Translations under genes and position numbers: made by a program | The notes under the pieces: model-generated | Seen by the model: only the letters and a program-made list of their open reading frames with translations | What the model was told of the DNA's origin: nothing | Database searches by the model: none | DNA from: Calliopsis andreniformis | Lineage: Eukaryota > Arthropoda > Insecta > Hymenoptera > Andrenidae | Direction of reading: 5' to 3' | Assembly: GCF_051401765.1 (NCBI RefSeq) | Contig: NC_135073.1 | Coordinates: forward strand, 6,448,001-6,512,000 | Length of the DNA: 64,000 bases | Shown: in pieces, positions 46,705 to 59,050 of the stretch | How positions within the stretch are numbered: the first letter of the stretch is position 1 | Layout: each line of letters opens with the position of its first letter

Positions 46705-48049
46705 TGAGGAATTTCATACAAGCTCAATTATTATTTCAGAAGACAGCTAAGATTAATATTAAGTTTCAGTTGAAATTGACCCAAATAGTTCACAAAAGTA
46801 CTTTCGGGAGCTGAAGGGATAATGAGACATTCAATTGAAAGGGTGACAATGCAAAAGTAAACACGCCATTGATTTCCGTTTATATTCCTTCCTCTCTTTG
46901 TTGACAATTGGAACATTCTGTGCATCTAGCTTCAGAGTGGATCTAGCTTCATTGGCGTAGTACCTACAGGCTCCATGCAACCAGAGCATTGTCTTTGCTT
47001 CCCGACTGTGCTATTCACCTTAGCGATTAGATTGTCCTTTCTTAGGCACTACGTCTACCTACGCTCTAGGCTCTAGACAGTTTCCGAGCACGTACGAGCC
47101 TCTTATCGTTAAAAGACTTACATTGTGTTCCACTAAGCGATCTAGAAGAAACTCGAGACACTTACTTAGAGCTATACTCTTAAAACAGGTGTCGAACCAA
47201 GATCTACAACGTGGGAACATGCGACTTATACATTTATTCATGCAGACTTATCAAACTCACATATTAAATACCCCATTTTTTGTACTAAAATTAAGGAAAC
47301 AGGCCAACACCTAAACTTAGAAATTGACAATGATATAGACAAATGAAAAAATATACGAAAGCAGTTTTCATAACTAATTAGTTTTCTCAATACCTACATT
47401 TGGATAAACCCGAGAATTAGGTACTGTGGATAATTCAAGCTTTAAAGTAACAAAAGAGAGAAACTTATAACAATTTTTTAATTTTTGTTCATTTCCCAAT
47501 TTTAACTAATCTTAAATTCAAAACTGTTTGTGTATCTAATAATACAGAACGTTGTTGTCATGAGTAACAGTGGTCTTTCTTTTCTCGATCATTTTTTATA
47601 ATTAACATTGTGTTGGAGCAAACAGTCCCAATAACTGCACTTGGAATGGTAGCAACGACAATTACCAAATCTGGACAAGCGACAATGCACAGAAACTGTG
47701 CCCATGAAGCTTTAGAAATGCTTGAATGAGAATGGAATGAGAAATGAATGGAATGATTTCAGAATGTTTGCAATTATAAACAACTACAACTTAGCATTGT
47801 AGTGTTAATATTTCCAAGTGTATACAAAGCGTTCGAACCACGGCATGGCCTTAAAGGCTGTGGCCTTGAATATTGCATTGAGTGTTGCCTAACTTTCTGA
47901 AGGACCACTCAACCTAATGGCTTCGAACCGGTTTTAACAATGTTCACTTAGTTAATTAAATTCAGCAAAAATTTATAAAGCAGCGTTATAATTTGCCCAG
48001 TATGTTTCCTCAATCACTTAATGATTATTGAAATATCACAAAAGTTTCG
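46705..48049. other. Intergenic DNA, modest GC patch
   Basis: A mixed-composition patch at 46,930-47,220 carries opposite-strand frames of 60-63 codons. Near 47,720-47,750 a GAATGARAATGGAATGA-like short repeat occurs. No gene called. Confidence 0.5.
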
Positions 48050-48440
48050 TGGTTATTGGATTCAGAAAGTAAACTCAGAAGTGCCCAGAATGCAGAAGTA
48101 AATGCAGAAGTGCTCAGTTATAGTTTTGATTTTCATTTTGTTAAACACAGAAATATTCAGAAATTAAATTTTTAAATATTCCAATGCTTAAATTGCCAAA
48201 TATCTTAATATGCAAATAACAAAAAATTCGAGTATGCAAAGCTTTAAGTATTCTCAAAGTTTAACTATGCAAGTTTTCAGATATTCCAAAATTTAAATAT
48301 TCAAAAATTTTCAAACACTACAATATTTAAACATAAATATCAGATTATTTCAATACTTAAATATTTCAAATTCTCAAATATAGAAATATTTAAATGTTCA
48401 GATTCCATTTATTTATTTCAATTTCTTAATTCTAATTCCT
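48050..48440. repeat. Degenerate AT-rich array
   Basis: From 48,070 TGCAGAAGT-like words recur three times. From about 48,150 the sequence repeats variants of AAATATTYCAAAATTTAAAT with a loose period of 14-22 bases. The same words (TTTCAATACTTAA) are at 36.5 kb. It is a decayed simple-sequence array. Confidence 0.5.
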
Positions 48441-51400
48441 AGAACACAATTATTTACCCTCTCACAAATAAATTCGCGTACAGATCCAAAATAGATGCAT
48501 AACCATAACTCAGATTTTTGCAATATGTTCCAAAGAAAGTTATTCTACTTTAAATTCCCTTTTCAGATTATACTTTTAAATAAACTTTCCAAATGATCCA
48601 ACACCATTCTATCCTAAACCATCAATTTGCAATAACATTAATCCTTCTATATATACTTAGGCTACTGTACGATCTGCGCAACAGAGTTTTGTAACAGTAA
48701 ATTATTTTTACAGACCGTACTTTACATCCGAAACGAGAAAATTATAAGGTGACCATAAACTAAACGTGAACTAGTTAGAACGACCGTAAAAATCTACGCG
48801 AAATGAATGGGTATTCAGGAAAGAGATAAACTAGCAAAGCAGTGAAATTCGAGTCAGGGTGTTCTGATTGAAATCAAACCACAGTAAACCACTCGTCGCG
48901 AAATGCTCACGGGCCACGGCGATACTTGAAATTTCACTAGACGTAAGATAGCAGGGCTCAGTCGCGAATCTCGTCGAAAGATGGAACAAGGTTAATCCGT
49001 GTGCAGCCCCTCGGCTCACGAAGCAGCTCGGTCGACAAATTTGATTTCGCCGACTGAGTACACTTGATATACGAAAATCGTTTCTGGAGTAAGAATTATG
49101 AACGTTATACACGTCTCGAAATTACTTAATCCGCTGCCTTTGCAGTCTTCCTTGGAGGCTGGATGCTTCAGAGTTAGAGAGACAAAAAATAAAGTACATG
49201 AAATTAGTACCTACTGATTACTCAACATATTCCAATCACGGTCAAACTAAAGTTTTTTTGTGTCTTTTAAAAGCTGTTCACAATATGAAACTTTGAGTTT
49301 GTGATGATTTTTACTATTTTTTTGCTACACTTTGTTTCGACTTTATATTGAAAAGCATGCTTACTTTGTCGCTGAAGATTCCATTTTTTTAAATATTATA
49401 AACCTCGTACACGTTAAAATATGTGGATATATTTTGATGAGTATTTTATTTATTAAAAGGGAATTAAAAAATTAAAGGATGCTGGAGACCCTGAATTTCT
49501 CTTCTTTCGTAAAATTTAACTATGTAATCTATTCCAGCATCCGAAGCATTTGGAATATTTGAGCATAATCTGCGCTTTAAGCGTGCCTCGTTGTTATAAG
49601 AGGGATTAAAGACAATGATTGTCGACCGAACTGCTCTGATGAGTAAGCCAGAATTGGATTTTGGAATTAAATTTCATTTTTTAGTATATATTTAAAAACG
49701 TAATTTTGATGACATCGTGTACGAATTTATATTTTTGGGTAAAACGATAAAACATATATTACGCAAATATTTTCTGTCGATTTTCATTTTCATTTATATA
49801 ATTTCGTATGTATTTTACATTAAAACTATCTTACATGGATCACATAAATTTAATTAAATTTTCATGGTTTATTAAACAACTTTAAATAATGTTGCATTTG
49901 CTATAAAATATTACTGAAAACAAGATATTCTGTTAGAACAAATAAATAATACAGGTAATACAGAACTTAAATACAAGTGGTAACTAAAATGATGCAAAAC
50001 AAAATATTTAGTGAAAAGAGAATTTATTATTATTTTACTGATTTTTAAATGAAAACACAACTTTCAGTTTTTTGTAAATGAAGGTAACACCTTAGCAGTT
50101 GGTGAATGATATTTTAATAAAATTGATGTATCTTTTCATAATTAAACAATTTTCATAAATCACCCATACTGTATTTATTACTTTCATGTATGTAATTTTA
50201 TATAAAAACAATTAGAAACAATTTAAACCGGTCAGGATTGGAGGACCTGGTCAATACTCCAGTGTATAGCTAGCACATTTTGTACGAAGTTATTTCACTG
50301 TGCAGGGGTAAGTTTCGAATGCGAATTCCCACTGAGTTGCAATTAAGGAACAACTCTGATTGTAGGTTGAATTCGACCGATACTCATTGCTTGCAGCCGG
50401 CGTAACTTGACGTTTAAACCTCTCGAGAAAAGACGCATTCGACGTCGACAACACCTTCCTAGTGGTTAAGTGAATGTTATTTGGGACTTCGAACGAGATT
50501 TTGTCTTTTGTTTCAAAGAGTCACATCACCTATACATCTGAAGAAAAGATACAAGCTGAGAAACTTCTTTGCAGAATTAAAACAGAAATAATAAATTTAC
50601 TCTAATACATTAATTAGCAAAAAAATATTAATGACGATAGGACATACTAGTGTGACGTAAGGCGTGTTTTCTTTGTAGGTAGAGTCTATTATAAATTAAA
50701 TTAAAAACAGAAAATAACTAATCCCATTCTTTCTATTATTAATTTCAACCTCTTAATTATTACAAAAGAAAATAATTGTTTAAATAGAATTCCTAAACTA
50801 ATACTGATTGCTAAAACGGTTATGCTTCGTCCATCGAATATTACTTTTAAACATTTCAGTAATCATGTTTTTCCTTTTGAATCCAGCTCCAAAGAAGTTG
50901 ATATTATTTCTTGCATAGTGAGAATCAAGGCAAGAAGAAAAGGAAAAGTTGAGAAAGCAGATAATGGCTTATAAAACATTTTCTTCTCTTTTCTCTTGAT
51001 ATTCCAATAAAATTGATTCTTTGTTAACCGCAAGATACTAAACATAGCAAACAGCCAATGTATATATTTAGTCATATGTATAATTTCAGATTAAAACGTT
51101 TAATTTCCCACTGTAATTAAAAATAGCACAGACCAGTTATTGATTTCCTGCATCTACAGCCGACAAAATCACGTCACGTTTTAGTTTCAAAGAAACTTGT
51201 GTCATCTACGTCTATCCTCTGCTTGTTTCTCTATTCTTTCTCGTGTTACCTCCTTTTCTCTTATATCTGTCGTAGGGGTCAATTCACTCCGGATTTCTTC
51301 CAGATTAGAAAAGTCGGTGGCCGGAAATTGTCGAACTCGGCACTTTATTCGTATAAAGGGAAGGAAAGGGGACAATTGCGTTACACCAATCGTAAAATGA

Positions 51401-51520
51401 CTCTTTCTACCAACGGATGCAATGCTACCGGAAACGACCTTCTTTCACCGCCTCAAAGCATTTGAAAGGTGAAAAGGAGAATATCTTCGGTGAAACATTC
51501 ACGTGATAAAATTCAATGAA
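48441..51520. other. Intergenic DNA, islands and one snapback
   Basis: A GC-moderate island lies at 48,780-49,150, with a 93-codon minus frame of no recognised family, and another at 50,290-50,480. GGATGCTGGA at 49477-49486 pairs exactly with TCCAGCATCC at 49533-49542. An isolated CAGGGTGTTCTG at about 48,856 has no TA flank or partner. Overlapping plus-strand frames at 51197-51465 are unassigned. Confidence 0.5.
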
Positions 51521-51522
51521 TA

Positions 51523-52473
51523 TTAGGGAGAGTTCCTCTAGCACTGGACGACACCTAAAGCCTTCTCCAGACTAGTCAAGCTACTTGAATTCAAGCGGTT
51601 TGAATGTAAGAGGTTTGAAGCAACCTGATCGATATGAACGTCTGGTTTCACTTGACTTGTAACATCCCTTCAAGTTTCTATTCCATCTAGGAACGTTCAG
51701 ATTAGCGAAGTTATTTAAATACAAGGGGCTTGAATGCAAGTGATTTGGGACAGTTTGACCTATGTGAACATAGCATGTGACATGACTTGAAATATCCTTT
51801 CAAGGTTCTAGTGAAGTTGATGTCCTTTCAACTTTCCTTGTCTTGAAATACACATTGATTGATGTGCACCGTGATGTGTACGGCTAACTCAAACGATTCT
51901 GACCGAATTGACATTTTCTATCTCTCTCTTTTATTCAGTGGCTCCCATGGAAGAAAAAGATAGACTATTGGTGCGACCAGATTCATCTGAGTTGGATGTA
52001 CTGTTCCATACAGGACAAATTTCAAGTAAATCGACAAGCATGTGAACGTCAAGGAGGCTGTCAAAGATGCATGCTTTGTTTGAAAAATACGTACCCAAAT
52101 AACCAGCAGGCATCACTTCTTCCGACGCCATTTTCATTATTTTTGTGTGACAGCTTGAATTGAAGTAACTTTTGAATTCAAACCATTTGAATTCCAGTTA
52201 CTTAACTTGTGTGAACACAAACTTGGCATTAAGGTGCTGGAATACAAGTGGCTTGAATTCTAGTAATTTGATTAATCTGAACAAGTCTTAAAACCGTGCA
52301 TGAGTTACATCTTTAAAAAATGAAACGCGACAGAACAGCAAAACTAGAAAAGTGATAGAAGGGAATCTCCTCTTTACTTCTGCTATTTGATCGCTTTGTT
52401 GCGTTTCATTTTTGAAAGATATAGCTAATGTCCTGTATTAGGTGCTGTCCGACTCTGGGGGAACTCCCCTTTA
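51523..52473. mobile_element. TA-flanked foldback element carrying a nested insertion
   Basis: TA at 51521-51522 and 52474-52475. Left end TTAGGGAGAGTTCCTCTAGC, then ACTGGACGACACCTAA; right end read backwards TAAAGGGGAGTTCCCCCAGA, then GTCGGACAGCACCTAA. The left arm breaks off at CACCTAA and resumes near 52,294 as GCATGAGTTACATCTTTAAA, which pairs with the right arm's GACATTAGCTATATCTTTCA. So about 730 bases sit inside the left arm. The uninterrupted order is seen at 31,987-32,129. The whole element is non-autonomous. Confidence 0.75.
51562..52293. mobile_element. Inserted element with tandem subunits
   Basis: The insert opens with CCAGACTAGTCAAGCTACTT plus GAATTCAAGCGG; its far end read backwards is TTCAGATTAATCAAATTACT plus AGAATTCAAGCCAC, so it has inverted ends. 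Two tandem units of about 125 bases follow the left end (51,573 and 51,698; shared steps GGCTTGAATGCAAG, CCTTTCAAGGTTCTA); a further copy is at 24.6 kb. Between the ends lies a 68-codon minus-strand frame, 51931-52137, Ser/Asp-rich, with LLEICPVWNSTSN weakly recalling MADF-type DNA-binding proteins. That resemblance is too thin to assign. Superfamily unresolved. Confidence 0.55.
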
Positions 52474-52475
52474 TA

Positions 52476-53515
52476 AAATTTTCTGTGGAGAATATTGACC
52501 TCTGTCCCGCGCTAAGTGCTCCAGAAGATAGAACTGAAAAATAATACCTACTTAATATTAAAAAACTGACCTTAAGTAACGTTGTTTTATTACAAAACTA
52601 AAAATTAGTCAATTTCGACTTTCTTCCATTGGACTTTGAAGTAAAAGAAACAACCACTTGCTCTGTAATGAAATAAAAAAAATAATTCAGAGAAAAATCA
52701 CTCACATTCAGAGTAAACAAATGATTTCCAGTCATATAGTACAGTTCGTTATGTAAATAAATATTTTCAGGTAATTAATAACTGCTACTTTACTATATTT
52801 TTTGTTAATTAAAAATTCACTTACTAATAATTTTATTTTGATAATTAAATGCTTCGCCTCTTGCAATACAAAGGATAGTATTGCTTGCTGTCAGGGGAGT
52901 TCTGCAATAATATGACTAGAGCTAGACCAAATTCCTCTTTATGTATCAGAGCGTATTTCAAGTACATAGTTTGGGTTGCAGATGTCCAAAACGGATTTTG
53001 TGTTCGGTGCAGCACCTAGTGGCAATGAAAGCTTAGCTAATCCTTGCACTTTGTGTTGCTACCTTATGGTGAGATTAACATTCCAGTCGCGTCTCTAATG
53101 AAATGGATTATCTAAATTATTCTAAGTATTACAAGGATGTTTCAAATAAAAAATCTTTATGAGCATGCATCGTAGACAAGAATCTATTTAATAGTTATTT
53201 AATCTGTTTAGCGTTTAAAAATTCTCATTGGCTACACTTACTACATTTCAGTGTAGATTAAAAGAGTTAAATCCTACAACATTCTTTTTCTTATATATTT
53301 TTCGGAAATATATTGCATCAGGGTATCACACTGATGTTCAATCTTCAATTTATTTGTAATGTTTTATAGCTGATATTATTTGAATTATAATTCGTTGAGC
53401 TATTTGAATGGCAAATAAATTGTTTTCCAAATGCAATTTTATTGTATGTACACAACGACTTGTGCAACAAAACCTTTTGTTCACTTAACACAAATCCTGA
53501 TTTTACTTTTCCTTT
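52476..53515. other. AT-rich DNA, nothing recognised
   Basis: No gene or shared repeat seen. Confidence 0.5.
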
Positions 53516-53906
53516 ATACATAGTATCCCTCTAAAAAAAATATTTTATGCACTGATTCTACCCAAAAAAATAAATCGAAAACAGAATACAATTTTTCTAT
53601 TTCAAGTTTTATTTTCAAGAAAATTAAGTTTGAATTACGATCTAGTACAAACGTATGAAAGCACAGTTTTGGGTGCTTGAAGGGTACACGGAGTAAGGGG
53701 AACACTCACGGTCTGACCATTGGCTTTTTCTACTGTAAGCTAGAAATATTCCTCGCTCCCCATTTACCTCTCAAATGTATAAAATTGTACTTCGGTACTT
53801 TTATTCTTGACTACAATTCAAAATTAATTTTCTCGAAAACGAAGCTTGATACCAACAAATTTTGTTGCCCTCTTTCCGCTTGTATCGCTAGTTTTGAAAC
53901 ACCCTG
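53516..53906. mobile_element. Diverged foldback element, CAGGGTG class
   Basis: The right end read backwards is CAGGGTGTTTCAAAACTAGC, followed by TA at 53907-53908. Two inverted halves, 53,560-53,690 and 53,757-53,880, are similar enough that the minus-strand frame of the first and plus-strand frame of the second give related peptides (TFVLDRNSNLIFLKIKLE versus TFILDYNSKLIFSKTKLD). This reflects arm homology, not a protein. The left tip near 53,516 is diverged. Confidence 0.6.
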
Positions 53907-53908
53907 TA

Positions 53909-54219
53909 TAATATATGGATTTAAGCTCACCGATTTCTAGGTCATTCATAACGAAATTCTCTGTGTTTCACGATACACATATTTATATTTAGAAGTTCAA
54001 TAGTGTTCATTAAGCTATAGAAAATTATTATTCACATACAACCTCTAAATATAGAATCACTTTTCTCTCGGCTTTGTCCCCCATTTCAGAACCCCCTTCA
54101 CAATCAAAATTCCACATAGCGCAGACTTTCGAAGCACAGACCCTCCATTAAAAACTTACAAAATGCCAAAACACCTATAAAATCACAGTACAATAAACGC
54201 AAACAAGAAACGACTTTAA
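53909..54219. other. Intergenic DNA, nothing recognised
   Basis: No gene or repeat seen. Confidence 0.45.
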
Positions 54220-54800
54220 ATAGCAGCTATTCCAAACATATCAATAAGTACAAAAAGTCATAAAAGCTCGGGAAATAATGGAAGTAAGAACACGCAGAAG
54301 GCTGTCCAACGAGTAACGAAAAATAAGATTGGAGGCGACGAACCGTGCATCTAATTTCAATTTCCATGGGAACGGCATTTCCGTGCTCACCTTCGGTTTA
54401 ATTAAATTTGTTTGGAGATCAAGCAAAATGGTCTGGCAGCGAGAAGGCAAGGTAGCGTAGGCGGCCCTAGGAATGCTGAAGATGCTACAGTCGTTTTCGT
54501 TCACTGGCAACGAATACTGCGCACTTTCTCCTTTATCCAGCCACGCGGTTCGACTCTGTCGCGACGGGCAACGATGCTAACATGAAACTTTTTCCGACCT
54601 TCGTGCCAGTCGAGATTTTTTCGTCGGGAGCGGGAAAGGCTCCCAGCGGAATGGAAATTCTGTAAGGGATCGCAATTTCAAACGGACGTATTCTCGGGAT
54701 CGTTCGCGCCTGAAGAAATTGTCTGCTTTATGGCGAAGGGGGGAATTAAGAGTCTTGAAGTCGTAGGAAATTCACGTCGGTGGGAAATTCAAGGAAATTG
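54220..54800. other. GC-rich island
   Basis: A long CpG-rich block with an 89-codon minus-strand frame at 54241-54510 and no motif. It has sharp edges against AT-rich DNA on both sides. Conserved non-coding DNA is plausible. Confidence 0.4.
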
Positions 54801-57037
54801 ACAACACTGAGAGTGCTATTTTTCAGATGTAAATGGGAACATGTTAACTGTGAGTTAGATTACTGAAACAGGAAAAGATCGTTTTGTAAATATCATATTG
54901 CTAGTATTATAAGGTTGTTGATATTATTACGATTAGGATTATGTTAGTGAGATATTGAAAAATAATAAGGATTATAGATATTTGAAATGATAATTCTGAA
55001 AGAAAAAATTCGAATTTTGAAAAAAAAAAAAGAAAAAGATTCGAGTTTTGTTTGTACATACATATAAAAATGACCAAAATTTTATTTAGAAAACAGCATG
55101 TTGAAATAATATTTCTGTTATCATTCTGTTGCAATTTTCTGACTGAAGATGAGATACATCCCCGAAAATGTACAAATTTTTCGAGCAGTTGCAATTTAGG
55201 GCAGATACAAGTTTCCCAAGCAATCTTCGTTCCAAGGAAATGACTTGACGTACCCTAGACGTTGAAAATTTAAAAAAAGAACTGCGTCGTTTCAAAAGAC
55301 GACGATCAATCTTCGGATAAGAAACGATCGTTAACCATGTCTTTTTTTCCCCTCTTTATATCGCTTACTTGTGTAGGAAAAGGTGTAATTCATCAATAAC
55401 TTGTACATTTTTCACGATAAGGTGCAGTTACATGTTTTTCATTAGAAATATCATTAAAACGATCTATTTAAGTTGCTTAGCTAACAACAAATAACACCAG
55501 GTCGAAGATGTAAAATAATCATTATTAATTAGAAATATTGCAACAATTAGCTGGATTTTCGAAAAATGTACACTTCTATTGCGCGAATGTTCTGTGCTTA
55601 TTGAAATACGATTTTTTAATTACTTGGATCGCTTTTGAAATATGAAACAATAATATAATTTTCATTTCTGAATGAAAAGTTAAGTTTTTTTTATAAAAAA
55701 TCCTGGAATTTAAAAAATCGTGTGCATTTTAAATCTCAAAATTGATAACACCTTCATACAAATTGATAAATGTAAATAATAACATAAAATAGTAGATACT
55801 TACATAAATCAAGTGACTATCTACTAATTGTAAGCTTAAAGTAATTATTCTAATTTATTACCTGTATCTAGCAGTTCGTTTTACAACACCTAAAATTTTT
55901 TTCTATAATCGTATAAAATTAAGTTACGAGCACGTAACGACTGTAAGTCACCCTTTTATAGGATTCTTTCCAATTTACCCGTGATTTATACGTACTTTAC
56001 GATTTTAAACAGACCTCAGCCATTCACCTTGAATCACGCCACTTACATGCCTGAAATTTCGAAGCATGATAAGTGGCATGAATACAGTTTATTGTTCCTC
56101 GTGAATTCGTGATTATTGCTGTGATGTTCATTTAATTGCTTCGTAAAAAAAGGAAATGTTAACCTGTGTATACACAGTCCACCGCGTTGCGTGCAAAGGA
56201 AACACACAGCTGAATCGCACAACGCGCCAATAAAAGGGTCACCATGATAAGGAAGGAAGGTGCGGTAGACCGAGTAGCCAACGAATAAAATGTCCAGATA
56301 CGTTCGAGCCTGGCAGGGATCGATATTTTTTCGCTCGAATGAGGAACTGAAGTCTTTCAGTTCTTCTGAAGTTCAGATAAAGTCAGATATAATCTTTCTA
56401 ACTTAAAAGGATAACGCAACAGAAACTCACGAAAAATCCACTGGTCTTCTGTTTCGTTGTTTTCTTGTACAGCCTAGAATGAGTTTGTATTTGTTTGCTG
56501 GAGAACAGAGATACTACTGTGTTTTAAAAATAAAATACATTTAAAGGCAAAAGTGTCGCGGCACGGTGTAACTTTTTTTACTGCAAGTCTAAAAAGGGAG
56601 AATATATATTTTGTTTGTTTTTGATGGTAGGTATAGGTAGTTTTTTATACCTCTAAGATTAAAGTGAATCTACACAAGCACGTGAAATTTTCCTTTGAGT
56701 TTTCTGGTATGTACACCTTTGCTTACGCTAAAAGAGATAAGACTGTGTTTTCTATTAGCAAAGATGAACTGATATCTTGATAACCGTATGTAGCAGCAAA
56801 GATACTTAATGTTTCTGGGTCAAAACCTCGTGCTTATATGATGCATACATAAGTCTTTTTATATTTATTTTAAATAGGAAAAGTGAAGTATCAACCAAGT
56901 GCTTTAGTACTAAAATTTTAAGTAATTTTGAAAGAGAAGTTAATCACTTTGGCATGCGACTAGCTCATATGAAAAAGCTGTTATTACATATATTTTCATT
57001 ACTAGCAGATATTTACTTACATTAGTATTCTTTATAA
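54801..57037. other. AT-rich DNA, no gene recognised
   Basis: A 12-base A run lies at about 55,020. Frames at 54907-55295 overlap on both strands. A mixed patch is at 56,200-56,320. Nothing else seen. Confidence 0.5.
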
Positions 57038-57250
57038 ACAGTGCCACCGAAAAGTAAGTTTAAAAATGAAACTTTATTAATTATATAACATGAACCAAAT
57101 ATCCATTGATCCAGAAGTCGAATTTCATCTTTGAAAATAGACTCTGTCACTTATTCTCCATCCTGCATCTATATTCCATCATATTTCTCAGAACGTTTTC
57201 AATAATTATCTGCTCCTTATTTTTCCCACACAGTTAATACAAAACTAATT
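57038..57250 (-). other. Possible relic of a mariner 3' end
   Basis: Read on the minus strand, the block ends AATTAATAAAGTTTCATTTT, then CTTACTTTTCGGTGGCAC, i.e. a polyadenylation-like signal followed by a possible terminal repeat, a layout mariner elements share. All frames contain stops and no transposase residues can be identified with confidence, and the other terminus was not found. A weak suggestion only. Confidence 0.2.
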
Positions 57251-58340
57251 AAAAGGTTAGAGTTATAAAACAGAATTTCCCAAGATCCTATTTTCCATTT
57301 AACAAAGTAAACGAACTGGTCCTCCCCCTCGCAAAATATGTTCCAGTATTAATAAATAAGTTAGCAAAACAGCACAGACGAAGATGTAGAACGATTCCCA
57401 GTGGCGCATAATATTAAATCCCTACCAACTCATTACCACACGAGATGCAAATTGCGATAACCCGACGCACGATTGTAACAGATCGGGGATCCATATGTAG
57501 ATTCGCCGTACCTGTTCACGGGAGTGGACGAGTGCAGGGGAATGAGGAGGGTTGCGCATAACACAAAGGATATTACGAGGGCTTAGTATGCAAAGCAAGG
57601 TATCGAAAAGCTTCCACGCATCCCTGCAGCCCTGAGTCGTTGTTGCTACTGAATCTCACCAGAGTTACATGGGATACAGAATGCGTTACCGTGTTCGTCC
57701 TTATAGGATTCTATCGACTGTTCTACGATTATATAGAGTGATTCTCATCAGTGAAATGTCAGCAGGCTAGAACGCATGAACTCTGAAGTATGTCTCTACT
57801 GAAGAAACAACGAGGGACTTTTTATTGCTGTTCTCTGTGCTTTGAAAAAATCGACGTTAGTTGCCGAATGTTTCTTTAGATTTCTTTGTGTTTCTGTTGC
57901 CTGCCAAATATGTCTCTTCGAAATCGAAGCAAAACTCAGTTTTGGGACAATGTTTTTCGTTACTGCTTCAATGAAAACGTAGCTTATGTTTCACTGGGTG
58001 AACGTATTCAATCTTTATCTGATACGGTGTCAGTATTACAACATACTCTGATGGTGAAATTACAATTTCAATGTAAGAAATCATTTGTAGTGATAGACAG
58101 AAGAATCGTGTTTTTCAATTTATTAATTTCTGTATACTTTTGATAGAAAGTTTTTATACTGATTAAGTTAATGTAATACTGTGATTAAGTTGAAGGTTAA
58201 ATGTAAATCGCACCATCACTAGAAAGTTGTTACAAATGGAAAACAAATTTTTTGAGAAAATTTAATTGAAAAAAATTCTTTGCAAAATTTCTTGATTACA
58301 GTGTTATAACTTATAACTACCCAAACTTTTAAAGGGCAAT
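57251..58340. other. Intergenic DNA with a GC-rich patch
   Basis: GC-rich at 57,300-57,760. An 85-codon plus-strand frame at 57886-58143 (begins CFCCLPNMSLRNRSKTQF) has no family signature. No gene called. Confidence 0.45.
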
Positions 58341-58595
58341 TCTACATGCCAAAATAGGACAAAAATGAAAAATGACGAAATTACGTTTGATGCTTCGTTT
58401 CAGAGATATTAGTTTTTGCAAAAACGCCTGAAATGTGCGTGAAATGTGTCTGACTAAGGACTTATTCCACTGACTGCATGTATTAGCTAGGTCAAACGTA
58501 GCAATGTTGTTAAATAAAAGTTAACAATTCAGAAATGAAGCCTCAAACGGAATTTTATAATTTTTCATTTTTGTTTTATTTTGACAAGTAAAATT
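58341..58595. repeat. CAGTAGAAT-family foldback, most complete copy
   Basis: Two arms in inverted orientation. The left arm read backwards starts CAGTGGAATAAGTCCTTAGT and runs through CAGACACATTTCACGCACAT, CTCTGAAACGAAGCATCAAA, TTTTTCATTTTTGTCCTATT. The right arm runs forward through TTAACAATTCAGAAATGAAG, CCTCAAACGGAATTTTATAA, TTTTTCATTTTTGTTTTATT and TTGACAAG. Each arm is about 100-135 bases. No frame crosses it. This copy shows that the single-arm copies elsewhere are halves of a foldback element. Class unknown, no target duplication identified. Confidence 0.72.
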
Positions 58596-58799
58596 AAGTT
58601 AGAATCTTAAAATTTTTAACATGTATATTGAATACTCTATACACATATTAGAAGATACTACATGATCTAATTATAAAATAGTTACATCCAATTAACAAGA
58701 AACTAAATTACGAAATCCTATTCTTCTTTTCCTTCCTTTTCGAAATACAGTCTCATACAAAAAATGTTCATTCTTCTCTTTCGACTTATTTTTTTATGA
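58596..58799. other. AT-rich spacer
   Basis: Nothing recognised. Confidence 0.45.
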
Positions 58800-59050
58800 C
58801 AAATGACCCTGTAAGTGGTACATTACCATTACTGCCTCGCCTTGCATGGAAGATGATCCGTATGCAAATGTATCATTCCATGGAGTAGGTCTGTATCATT
58901 ATAGCCGAAAGTACGAAGGATTCTCTGCATATTCGAGTCGGTGACTGCCGCGGGAGTGCGAGACATAGCTGCTTAGACAGTCTGAGCATCATCCTGATTC
59001 TATTAAGATGGCGGCCCATTGGGCTTATGCCCCACCAGATAGCCCTGCTA
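58800..59050. promoter_or_regulatory. Possible enhancer-like island with an octamer site
   Basis: A mixed to GC-rich block containing ATGCAAAT (about 58,862-58,869), the POU octamer, followed nine bases on by CATTCCA, a TEAD-type core. Dense known motifs in an island inside AT-rich DNA are consistent with an enhancer. There is no direct evidence of function. Confidence 0.3.

Noticed and set aside
47820..47945. tRNA gene suggested by GTTCGAACC-like words
   Set aside because: No A-box, acceptor stem or cloverleaf could be formed around the words.
48856..48867. CAGGGTGTTCTG as an element end
   Set aside because: No TA flank and no inverted partner; likely a chance match.
57038..57250. Mariner transposase relic
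   Set aside because: Layout suggestive, but no catalytic residues or second terminus; not claimed as a mobile element.
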